Assembly: GCA_910588025.1 (NCBI GenBank)
Contig: CAJUQG010000007.1
Location: forward strand, 1 to 43,186
Direction: 5' to 3'
Length of the DNA stretch: 43,186 nt
Source of the DNA: an uncultured Bacilli bacterium
Lineage (GTDB): Bacteria > Bacillota_I > Bacilli_A > RF39 > UBA660
Shown here: in pieces, positions 32,922 to 40,425 of the stretch
Position numbering within the stretch: the stretch's first letter is position 1
Layout of the letters: the number at the start of each line of letters is the position of its first letter
Notes under the pieces: generated by a model
What the model saw: only the letters and a program-made list of their open reading frames with translations
Databases searched by the model: none
What the model was told of the DNA's origin: nothing
Translations under genes and position numbers: made by a program

Positions 32922-33488
32922 ATGAATACAATAAAATCAATAGAAAATAGAAGAAGTATTAGACTTTTTAAGAGTGATGATATATCAAAAGAAATAGTTG
33001 AAGATATATTAAATTGTGGAAGACTTGCTCCATCTGCAAAAAATAGACAACCTTGGTATTTTGTAATAACAAAAGGTAAAACAAAAGATAAAATAGCAGA
33101 TATGATGATAGAATATACTATAAATAATGATGATACTATTGAAAGAAAAAATTTAGGTTGTGCAAGTAGTGTTAATCCAACAGCAAATGTAATAAAACAA
33201 GCACCAATATTAGTTTTAGTATTTAGAGAAAAAAACGATAATTGGATTATAGGAGATAATTTATCAATAGGTGCTTGTGTAGAAAATATGTGTTTAAGAG
33301 CAACTGAGTTAGAAATAGGTACTTTATGGATTAGAGATACTGTATATGTAGCAGAAGATGTGGCTAAAATGTTGAATCACGAAAATATGGAATTAAATTG
33401 TGCTTTAGCACTTGGATATGCAAATCAAAACCCAAAGCAAAGACCTAGAAAAGAATTAGGGGATATTGTGGAGTGGTATAGTGAATAA
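32922..33488 (+). CDS. Nitroreductase-family flavoprotein (element 6 cargo)
   Basis: 188 residues. IENRRSIRLFKSDDISKE, LAPSAKNRQPWYFVI (FMN-phosphate contacts), IGACVENMCLRATELEIGT and ALGYANQNPKQRPRK are the nitroreductase blocks. It is an FMN-dependent NAD(P)H oxidoreductase, cytoplasmic. No residues are missing. It overlaps the start of the next gene. Confidence 0.9.
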   Translation: MNTIKSIENRRSIRLFKSDDISKEIVEDILNCGRLAPSAKNRQPWYFVITKGKTKDKIADMMIEYTINNDDTIERKNLGCASSVNPTANVIKQAPILVLVFREKNDNWIIGDNLSIGACVENMCLRATELEIGTLWIRDTVYVAEDVAKMLNHENMELNCALALGYANQNPKQRPRKELGDIVEWYSE

Positions 33489-34215
33489 CAAAATAAATAC
33501 TTGTGATATTTCAACTATTGATTTAGATAATGTTTTTCTTCACTATACTAATATTCAAAATTTAAATAGTATTATAGATAATGGATTAGTTCCTAAAAAA
33601 GGAATAAATGCTAAAGTTATTGAAAAAAGTAAAAAAATATTCTTTTCTATTGGAGAAAAAGGTGTTTTAGTAATTATGGATTCTTGGATTAAATGGCTAA
33701 TCGCAAAACCTAAAAGTAATTTGATATATTGGATAGGTGCTTATCTTTTAAAGGTAAGTTTCTTTCCTAAGATAATTCATAAAACAATAATTTCAAATAA
33801 TAAAAAAAGCAAGAATAAATCCAATTGGGCTTATAGAAAATTAAAAAATATTTTAGATAACAGTATCTACTTAATTTTAGATTTAGAGGAAAATGTTGAT
33901 TTCAGTTTTGATGATGTTGATGAAGTAAAAGCATTTTCAAATTATCCAGCAAGTTATATCAAAAGTCTATATGCTTATGATAGTAATGTTACTGAAAAAC
34001 AAATGGAATATTGGAATATGCATACATTTTCTAACAAAGTTATAGAACCCCATAAAATTTCTTTACTTATTTATGAAAAGAAATATAGAGCTAGTGATAT
34101 AGTTAAATATTTAATTGAAAAAAATCTTAATTTTGTAAAGAAGAATTGTGAGCATTTATATAAATATTATAATTATATCTATTCAAGTGTTGATATGAAT
34201 TGTAATAAAGATTAA
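33481..34215 (+). CDS. Unrecognised cargo protein with a DarT/ART-like N-terminal motif
   Basis: About 244 residues; GTG at 33481 preferred (GGAGTGG 4 bases before) over a TTG at 33466. FLHYTNIQNLNSIIDNGLVP resembles the H-x-T-x-x-x-N-L-x-S-I-x-x-x-G-L start of ADP-ribosyltransferase-like folds such as DarT and Tpt1. KIFFSIGEKGVLVIMDSW follows. The rest is unassigned, with EKQMEYWNMHTF near the end. If it is an ART toxin, no antitoxin gene is adjacent. Equally it may be a metabolic enzyme. Confidence 0.5.
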   Translation: MNNKINTCDISTIDLDNVFLHYTNIQNLNSIIDNGLVPKKGINAKVIEKSKKIFFSIGEKGVLVIMDSWIKWLIAKPKSNLIYWIGAYLLKVSFFPKIIHKTIISNNKKSKNKSNWAYRKLKNILDNSIYLILDLEENVDFSFDDVDEVKAFSNYPASYIKSLYAYDSNVTEKQMEYWNMHTFSNKVIEPHKISLLIYEKKYRASDIVKYLIEKNLNFVKKNCEHLYKYYNYIYSSVDMNCNKD

Positions 34216-34299
34216 AAAAAGTATTGGATAAATCTAATAAATATATTATAATTTAAATATGAAGTCAGTACTATATGTACTTGATTACTTAATTTTGCG

Positions 34300-34355
34300 A
34301 AAAGTTGTAGATAACTATCACTATCGCACTAGATTGATACCAAACTCGAGCTTTT
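34300..34355 (+). other. att site H, outer end of array 2 (degenerate core)
   Basis: AAAAGTT (34300-34306), 20 bases, core CACTA (34327-34331), 17 bases (GATTGATACCAAACTCG), AGCTTTT (34349-34355). Left half nearly identical to att D. The right half should be the ancestral flank of tRNA-Arg. Confidence 0.8.
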
Positions 34356-34372
34356 CGAGTAACAATAAACAA

Positions 34373-34396
34373 CGTACTTGGTAAAAGTGCGTTTTT
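34373..34396 (+). terminator. Terminator after att H, probably the displaced tRNA-Arg terminator
   Basis: CGTACTT/AAGTGCG stem with one wobble, then TTTTT. It corresponds in position and in the following GTTAT(C/T)ATGAATATGTC text to the terminator after tRNA-Arg. Confidence 0.65.
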
Positions 34397-34440
34397 ATGT
34401 TATCATGAATATGTCAAAGGAACTTGCATAAAACAAAAAG

Positions 34441-35492
34441 AACATATTGATTTAAATTTGTATGGATTATCTAATAAAATACATATTTCTTTCTTAGAAG
34501 TGAATTATGATTTTCGCTTAAATAATATTGCTTTTTTTGAAAAATTAAGATTAATAAATAGAAAAACTGGAATCTTTAAACATTGTCCAAGAATCGTTAG
34601 ACACTTTTTTTGCAGTAATAAAATAATAAAACAGCTAAAAACATTTTTTAGTAACAATGATTTTGATTTTGTAATCGGAGTTGCTGGTGATCGAAGTTTT
34701 ATTCTAAGCTTGTTAAAACCTATTATTAATGGAAAGATTATTTTTTGGAATCATCAAAGTGTAGATGCTCATTTTAAAAAAGAAAAAACAAGATATAGTA
34801 ATGAAAATTCATTTATAGAACCTTTATTCAAAAATTTTCATGAAATAATAGTATTAACTAATTCGGATAAAGAGAAATTAGAAAATTATTATAACATAAA
34901 ATGTCGAGTAATTCCCAATTGCAAAAGCTTTGAAACCAATACCAAATCAACGTTAAATCATAATCGTTTTTTTAGTAGTAGGAAGACTTGTTTCTCAAAA
35001 AGGATTTGATTACCTTTTAGAAGCGATGTACCTATTTTCAAAAAAGAATAAAAATTGGAATTTAGATATTTATGGAGAAGGCGAAAACTATAAATCCCTT
35101 TTAAATACAATAAAACATTATCATTTAGAAAATCGGGTCGAAATTCATCCTCCAACAAAAAAATGTTAGAAGTATATTTAAATCATGATATATTTTTAAT
35201 TTCTTCCAGATATGAAGGCTTTGGACTAGTTACTTTAGAAGCAATGGAATGTGGACTTCCTGTAATTGGATTTGATATTCCTGCAAATAAAGAGTTAATA
35301 ACAAATGGCAATAATGGGTTTTTAGTACCCTGCTACAATGTACTAGAATATGCCAAAACAATGGAAATGATCGTCAATAACCAAGAATTAATCAAAAAGA
35401 CCTCAAATCAGTTAAACAAATCGATTGAAAAATTTTCTCGCAAAACAATTATTTTACAATGGCATAAAATGTTAAATGAATCAAAAAGATAA
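34441..35492 (+). pseudogene. GT4-like glycosyltransferase, 5' truncated with two homopolymer frameshifts
   Basis: The frame enters from the array flank without a start (HIDLNLYGLSNKIHISFLEV). It covers most of a GT-B protein: FDFVIGVAGDRSF, WNHQSVDAHF, IVLTNSDKEKLENYY, VIPNCKSF, then a T7 run (34967-34973) after which GRLVSQKGFDYLLEAM continues one frame over, then an A7 run (35158-35164) after which MLEVYLNHDIFLISSRYEG and EAMECGLPVIGFDIPANKE (the E-x7-E sugar-donor motif) continue. The N-terminal acceptor region is missing. Host gene probably cut when array 2 formed. Confidence 0.85.
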
Positions 35493-35572
35493 GAAACATT
35501 AATTGTAAAATCTATTTATATTTTTATCAAAAACAATCTTTTTTCAGTTCCTAAATTGGCAAAAAAAGAGAT

Positions 35573-36145
35573 TTATTCACTTGATTCTTTATAAATCGAA
35601 GTAAACAAATCTTTGTGTTCATCCTCATCTTGTGGTAAAAAATCATTGATATCTGGTAAATCTTCTTTCGAAGCTAACCCAAAATAATCTAAAAACTCCT
35701 TAGTAATTTTATATAAATTAGGTCTTCCAGGTAAATCACTTTTACCACATTCTTTAATCAAACCTTTCGCTACTAATTTACGCAACGTAAAAGAAGAACT
35801 AATTCCTCGCATTTCATCAATTTCTATTCGTGTAATCGGTTCATTGTAAGCAACGATTGCTAAAATCTCTAAAGCAGCTGGACTTAAACCTTGCTGATCC
35901 AAAGTATTGGTTAAAAACTTTTGATAAAAAGATTTATGCTCCTCTTTCGTCGTTAATTTAAAACAATCTCCTAAATAACGAATTCGTAATCCCCGCTCTT
36001 CACTTTCATATTTCTCTTTTAAAACTAATAACAAATCTTTTACTTCCTCTTTTGAAATTTCTAAAATACGACTCATTTCATCTAAAGTAATGCCTTCATC
36101 ACCAACTACAAACAAAACACCTTCCAAAACACCTAATAGATTCAT
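35573..36145 (-). CDS. scpB: Segregation and condensation protein ScpB
   Basis: 190 residues. Tandem winged-helix domains: EGVLFVVGDEGITLDEMSRI and QGLSPAALEILAIVAYNEPITR, with PGRPNLYKITKEFLDYFGL near the C-terminus. It forms the kleisin complex with ScpA and SMC for chromosome segregation. Its start overlaps the scpA stop (ATGA), showing coupling. Last gene of a four-gene transcript. Confidence 0.96.
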   Translation of the reverse strand: MNLLGVLEGVLFVVGDEGITLDEMSRILEISKEEVKDLLLVLKEKYESEERGLRIRYLGDCFKLTTKEEHKSFYQKFLTNTLDQQGLSPAALEILAIVAYNEPITRIEIDEMRGISSSFTLRKLVAKGLIKECGKSDLPGRPNLYKITKEFLDYFGLASKEDLPDINDFLPQDEDEHKDLFTSIYKESSE

Positions 36146-36876
36146 ACTACCTCCAACTGCTTTTCAATCCAAATTTTGGCAAAATTATCCTCCTGCCCTA
36201 TCACAACTTCTTGATTTTTTGTCATGTCTAAAAGAGCCATAAAAGTTACCACTACATATTCTTTCGTATAAACTTCAAACAACTCTTCAAACGAAACTCT
36301 TCCCTTTTCCTTTAATACTTGTTGAATTCTCACTCGTCGTGATTCCACACTAATTTCCCGTCTCGTAATCTTCGTAGTAACTGGTTCTTTAAAATGAATT
36401 CGTTCTTGTAAAGATAAAAAAGCTTTCACTAAATCATCCACCGTAATTCCATCATTCGTTAATTTCGGCTCCTCAAAATATTCTTTCAAACTTTCTGGTA
36501 CCTTAGTAAAAATAGTTCCTCTTTTTTCTTCCATTTCTTTTAATGATTTTGTAATCTCTTTATATTTTTGATACTCAATAATTCGCTTCTTTAAATCTTC
36601 TTCACTAGCAATCGAATATTCACTATCTTCTTTTTCTTCTTCTAAAGTTTTTCCAATTAACATTTTACTTTTTAAATGAATCAGCTCAGAAGCCATAATC
36701 AAAAACTCACTTGCTACATCAATATTTAATTCTTGTAAACTATGAATATAAGTTAAATAATCTTCTATAATCATACTCATATTAATTTCATAAATATCCA
36801 TTTTTGTTTCTTTCACTAAATGCAAAAGTAAATCAAATGGACCCTCAAAATCCTTTATTGATATTTGATAATTCAT
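36142..36876 (-). CDS. scpA: Segregation and condensation protein ScpA (kleisin)
   Basis: 244 residues. FEGPFDLLLHLVKETKMDIYEI is the kleisin N-terminal SMC-neck-binding block; the C-terminal winged helix contains GRVSFEELFEVY and VTFMALLDMTKNQEV. It ends in TGA, which confirms that UGA is a stop here. Follows the HAD-like gene by 11 bases. Confidence 0.97.
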   Translation of the reverse strand: MNYQISIKDFEGPFDLLLHLVKETKMDIYEINMSMIIEDYLTYIHSLQELNIDVASEFLIMASELIHLKSKMLIGKTLEEEKEDSEYSIASEEDLKKRIIEYQKYKEITKSLKEMEEKRGTIFTKVPESLKEYFEEPKLTNDGITVDDLVKAFLSLQERIHFKEPVTTKITRREISVESRRVRIQQVLKEKGRVSFEELFEVYTKEYVVVTFMALLDMTKNQEVVIGQEDNFAKIWIEKQLEVV

Positions 36877-36887
36877 AATATCCCTCT

Positions 36888-37502
36888 TTAACGCGAAACT
36901 GTAAACTCTGTTTGATAAATCTCATCCAATTTCGTATAAAAATCATACCATGAATATACACGATATACATTTTCTCCTCGAGCTAATTCATTATACTTAG
37001 CATGAAAGCACACCACAGGAATATACATTGACAATTGAAAAATTGTTTTAGGATTATGATCAACAAACAAATCTATATTATATTTTTTAATTAAATCTAT
37101 ATTTATAATATCAGAAAATATCAAAAAATCAAAATAGATTCCATGCCGAATTAACCATAACTTTGTTAATCTCTTTATTTTTTCAGGCTCAAGTTTACTA
37201 GAATAAATTCTCGTACAAAACAAATAAATCCGAAATCCATGTTCTTTCAAACTTTTAAGCACTTCAGCGGTAAAGGCTCTAGGCTTTTCTTCCGATAAAT
37301 AATATTCATAATAAATATCCCAAAAATCTTGACATCTTGCTTCTTGTAAAGCATTTCCATGTTTATAAAAGATTTCCTCTACTTGATATCCACGAGGATT
37401 TCTTAAAATCGTCTCTTGCCCAAAATAAAACTTACTCCCATAGTCAAATTGAAACTGCTCTAAATTTGTTAGCACTCCATCCAATATAATTCCTATGTTC
37501 AT
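36888..37502 (-). CDS. HAD-superfamily 5'-nucleotidase-like protein lacking the nucleophile Asp
   Basis: 204 residues. N-terminus MNIGIILDGVLTNLEQF corresponds to HAD motif I DxDGV, but the first Asp is Ile while the second (D8) remains. Motif II may be FCTRIYSSK, and motif III-IV includes IDLFVDHNPKTIFQLS. This resembles the YqfW/NT5C group that dephosphorylates nucleotides, but without the nucleophile catalysis would fail, so a binding or regulatory role is possible. Conserved place before scpA unknown. Confidence 0.65.
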   Translation of the reverse strand: MNIGIILDGVLTNLEQFQFDYGSKFYFGQETILRNPRGYQVEEIFYKHGNALQEARCQDFWDIYYEYYLSEEKPRAFTAEVLKSLKEHGFRIYLFCTRIYSSKLEPEKIKRLTKLWLIRHGIYFDFLIFSDIINIDLIKKYNIDLFVDHNPKTIFQLSMYIPVVCFHAKYNELARGENVYRVYSWYDFYTKLDEIYQTEFTVSR

Positions 37503-37537
37503 AAGTTTTCCCTCGCATTCTTTTTTACTTCTACTAC

Positions 37538-38485
37538 TTAACTACATTGATAGTTCATAGCGGAAAGTTCAAAGTATACGACTTTTCCTTCGGTACCTTT
37601 CCCATAATATGCTGGATTATTTAATGTATTTTTGATACTTCGATTCTCAAAATCAATTTTTTCAAGTGTAATAGTTGTGGTACTAGTAAACCCAGAACCT
37701 ACTTCGGAAATATTTGAAGTAACCCCTTCAATTCCATTATACTTACTACTAATCTGTCGGTAATCCATTAATTTCATTTGATAATTTTCATAACTAGAAG
37801 GATAATTTACAATATCCATAATATAATAAAGTTTACCCTCTGTATCAAATTGATAAGTTAATGTTTCAACATCCTTACTACATACCAATAAATACGTTCC
37901 ATCCGATTCCTTTTTCAATTGTATCGCTGGATAATCACTTACCTTTTTTTCTTCAATTACAATTTTGGCAATCTGAGCAGTCGGAACAGTTAACTCAAAT
38001 TGATAATCCAAACTACTTCCTTTACTTAAATTTTCATTCGGTAATTTAACACGTTGCAATAAAGTTTGATTATTATCATAAAGTTCCATATAAAGTACAT
38101 GAGTTACTAAATAATTCTTTACTTCATTTTTATTTTCAATCGTAAATGAAAAAGTTTTACGTACAATATCAAATTGTTTAAAATTTAACCCTTCCACTGG
38201 TATTTCCAATGTATTACTATAATCATAATAAATGGTTTCATGAGCTGGCGTATTATCAATAGGCTTTTTATTTTCATTTTGATTTGGTCCAAACGTAATT
38301 TGTTTTTCTCCACTAATATAAGTTGTGATAGATGGAAGAGCTATTATAAATATAATTAAAACAATAAATAAAACAATTACTACCCAATTACTTTTTTCTT
38401 TACTATCAATTCTTCCAATCACACTTGGCATTAACTCTTGATAACTTAAAACAATTGGTGCAACTTCTTTCTTTTTTCTACTCAT
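37538..38485 (-). CDS. Single-pass membrane protein with extracytoplasmic domain, unrecognised
   Basis: 315 residues. A cytoplasmic N-terminus of about 32 residues (MSRKKKEVAPIVLSYQELM), one helix (about 34-54), then about 260 residues outside, beta-rich. No known motif seen. Gap of 35 bases to the HAD-like gene suggests one transcript with it and scpAB. Ends with Cys-Ser. Confidence 0.65.
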   Translation of the reverse strand: MSRKKKEVAPIVLSYQELMPSVIGRIDSKEKSNWVVIVLFIVLIIFIIALPSITTYISGEKQITFGPNQNENKKPIDNTPAHETIYYDYSNTLEIPVEGLNFKQFDIVRKTFSFTIENKNEVKNYLVTHVLYMELYDNNQTLLQRVKLPNENLSKGSSLDYQFELTVPTAQIAKIVIEEKKVSDYPAIQLKKESDGTYLLVCSKDVETLTYQFDTEGKLYYIMDIVNYPSSYENYQMKLMDYRQISSKYNGIEGVTSNISEVGSGFTSTTTITLEKIDFENRSIKNTLNNPAYYGKGTEGKVVYFELSAMNYQCS

Positions 38486-38516
38486 AGCTCCCCTCCATTC
38501 TTTCGTATATTATAAC

Positions 38517-38540
38517 AAAAAAAAAAAAGTCTTAAAAGAC
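38517..38540 (-). terminator. Terminator after the spoVA genes
   Basis: Short GTCTT/AAGAC stem followed by a T12 tract on the minus strand, 30 bases after the spoVAE stop. The stem is weak but the T tract is strong. Confidence 0.6.
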
Positions 38541-38570
38541 CCTTTCCTGTTAATTTTTAAATTTTTTAAT

Positions 38571-38921
38571 TTAATCTTTTGGTTTAAAAATTAGAGTAAA
38601 TATAAACGAAAAGATAATCGCACTTACAATTGCTGCTGATGACTTTGTTAAAAGACCTGAAAAGAAACCTAAAATTCCAAATTCATGGAACCCTTCTATT
38701 CCAGCTTGATAAAGTAAATGTCCAAAATTAGAGATAACGACTGTTGCTCCAGCTCCAGCCCACTCAATCAATCTTTTATATATTCCAAAAAAAGATAAAA
38801 TGGCTCCAAATACAGTAAACATACTAGTAACATGACCAGGAGTTAACTTTGTATTATCGAGTATAATTTGACCAAGCATACAAATAAATCCTGATAATAA
38901 GAATGCGTTTAGAAATATCAT
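38571..38921 (-). CDS. spoVAE: Stage V sporulation protein AE (SpoVAEb type)
   Basis: 116 residues with three or four membrane helices; GHVTSMFTVFGAILSFF and WAGAGATVVISNFGHLLYQ are typical. Part of the inner spore-membrane channel for Ca-dipicolinate. Overlaps spoVAD by 4 bases. Expressed in the forespore with spoVAC and spoVAD. Confidence 0.93.
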   Translation of the reverse strand: MIFLNAFLLSGFICMLGQIILDNTKLTPGHVTSMFTVFGAILSFFGIYKRLIEWAGAGATVVISNFGHLLYQAGIEGFHEFGILGFFSGLLTKSSAAIVSAIIFSFIFTLIFKPKD

Positions 38922-39895
38922 TTTAAAACCTCCAAACTAACGGCATGTGCAATGGCAGGAATAGAAATTTTTTGATTTACAAAAGTTGGACTATGTAAAG
39001 ATCCTGTTCCTATGATCAAAATTTTCTTAAAACGACCATTTTTTAATGTTTTATTAAATAGAACTAAAGGAAGAGCAACTGGTCCACTAGCTCCTGCATA
39101 GACTTCTTGACCATCTAAATAAATCTCCGTAGCAGCATCCATATGATTTTTTAATTTAACACCATAAGTTCGTTGCATATACTCTCTAAAAATTTCACAG
39201 CCAACGCTCCCTAAATCTCCTGTTAAAATAACATCGTAATAATCTGGTTTTCGATTAAAGTCTGTCAAATGTTGCATCAATGTTTGAGCTGCTGCGGGAG
39301 CCATTACTGCTCCCATATGAGTTGCATCTTTAATGCCCATATCAACTATTTTTCCAATCGTTGCACCTTCTATTTTAATCTTATCACTATCTTTAGTTAA
39401 AATAGCACCAGAGGCTCCTGTTGCAGTAAAAGTAGTAGTTTTAGGTTTTGGTGCTCCATATTCTACAGGAAAACGAAATTGTTTTTCTGCTGTTAAATTA
39501 TGACTAGAAGTCATTGCTATTACTTTTCTACTTCCACGTCCATCTAATAATTTTGCTCCAAGAATTAAAGATTCTACAAAACTAGCACAAGCACTGTAAA
39601 TACCCAAAAAAGGAATTTGATAAGCACTAGCAGCATAGCTACTTACGCTAATTTGATTGGATAAATCGCCAGAAATTAAATAATCAATATCACTTTCTAA
39701 TAATTTATTTCGTAATAATAAATTATCCATCACTACTCGTTGCATTTTAACTTCAGCTTGTTCAAATGTTTTTTCATGATAATAATAGTCATCCATTACA
39801 AGCGGATATGTTTTAATTTGTCCTTGACTTTCCAAAGGTCCCGCTACACTAAAACTATCTTTAATAAATACATTGCTAAATTTCATACTATCCAT
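38918..39895 (-). CDS. spoVAD: Stage V sporulation protein AD
   Basis: About 325 residues, thiolase-like fold. SYAASAYQIPFLGIYSACAS, FTATGASGAILT and DVILTGDLGSVGCEIF are conserved in SpoVAD, which binds dipicolinic acid. ATG at 39895 preferred, since GGGGGT is 8 bases before it; the upstream alternative lies inside spoVAC. Overlaps spoVAC by 8 bases. Confidence 0.95.
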   Translation of the reverse strand: MDSMKFSNVFIKDSFSVAGPLESQGQIKTYPLVMDDYYYHEKTFEQAEVKMQRVVMDNLLLRNKLLESDIDYLISGDLSNQISVSSYAASAYQIPFLGIYSACASFVESLILGAKLLDGRGSRKVIAMTSSHNLTAEKQFRFPVEYGAPKPKTTTFTATGASGAILTKDSDKIKIEGATIGKIVDMGIKDATHMGAVMAPAAAQTLMQHLTDFNRKPDYYDVILTGDLGSVGCEIFREYMQRTYGVKLKNHMDAATEIYLDGQEVYAGASGPVALPLVLFNKTLKNGRFKKILIIGTGSLHSPTFVNQKISIPAIAHAVSLEVLK

Positions 39896-40325
39896 AAATA
39901 ATACCCCCAAATATTGCTAAGAAAAATGCTGCAATAATACCATAGAGTAATACACTACCCGCTAGTTTAAAAAAGTTTGCACCTAAGCCTGTAATCATTC
40001 CTTCTTTTTTATAATCAAGTGCGGCACTTGTAATAGAATGAGCAAATCCAGTTGTAGGAACAATAAGACCTGCTTTTACCTTCGTTACCCAATTATCAAA
40101 AAATCCTAAAGAAGTTAAGAAACTTGCTATAAAAATAATGATAATACATAACCATGAACAAGCCTCTACTAACTCCATTTCAAAAGAAGTTGTCATAATT
40201 GTAACAATTACTTGACCAACAAAACCAATCAATCCACCAACCAAAAAAGACACAAACGCATTACGCATTTTATTTTCTTTTGGAGTAAACTGATCTACCA
40301 ATTTTTTATATTCGTCTTTATTCAT
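39888..40325 (-). CDS. spoVAC: Stage V sporulation protein AC
   Basis: 145 residues, about four membrane helices. MRNAFVSFLVGGLIGFVGQ, KAGLIVPTTGFAHSITSAA and GMITGLGANFFKLAGSVLLYG are the SpoVAC blocks. A mechanosensitive channel component for dipicolinate release. GGAGGAATTAGT before ATG; first gene of spoVAC-D-E behind a sigma-G-like promoter. Confidence 0.96.
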   Translation of the reverse strand: MNKDEYKKLVDQFTPKENKMRNAFVSFLVGGLIGFVGQVIVTIMTTSFEMELVEACSWLCIIIIFIASFLTSLGFFDNWVTKVKAGLIVPTTGFAHSITSAALDYKKEGMITGLGANFFKLAGSVLLYGIIAAFFLAIFGGIIYG

Positions 40326-40342
40326 ACTAATTCCTCCATTTT

Positions 40343-40371
40343 TAGTATGAGTAAGAGAAATAAAAATATAC
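40343..40371 (-). promoter_or_regulatory. Sigma-G-like promoter of the spoVA operon
   Basis: -35 GTATA (40367-40371), 17 bases, -10 CATACTA (40343-40349) on the minus strand, matching the forespore sigma-G consensus (G-H-A-T-R with one change, CATnnTA exactly). It lies about 18 bases before the spoVAC start. Confidence 0.75.
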
Positions 40372-40405
40372 GAAAAAAAAATTGAAACCTTTTTCGTTTC
40401 AATTT
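40372..40405 (-). terminator. Terminator after the surface-protein gene, upstream of spoVAC
   Basis: Perfect 10-base stem AAATTGAAAC/GTTTCAATTT (40379-40405), 7-base loop, T8-9 on the minus strand, 20 bases after the stop of the gene at 40426. It insulates the spoVA promoter. Confidence 0.85.
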
Positions 40406-40425
40406 ATAAAAAAGAAGAAATTTTT

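Larger units (their letters stand above)
31129..34326 (+). mobile_element. Array 2, element 6 (deleted relative of element 1)
   Basis: Bounded by att G and att H, with the same two end types as element 1. CxxC-family gene, promoter, leader peptide and attenuator are intact; recombinase and relaxase are fused by a deletion of about 3 kb. The cargo is GNAT, nitroreductase and a possible ART-like protein. Confidence 0.8.

Noticed and set aside
12537..34355. CRISPR-like array because of the regularly repeated GGCACCA-type blocks
   Set aside because: Copies are 1-7 kb apart, separated by genes, and have the two-half structure of recombination sites.
36142..36145. Alternative genetic code with UGA as tryptophan
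   Set aside because: scpA ends in TGA at its normal length, overlapping the scpB start.
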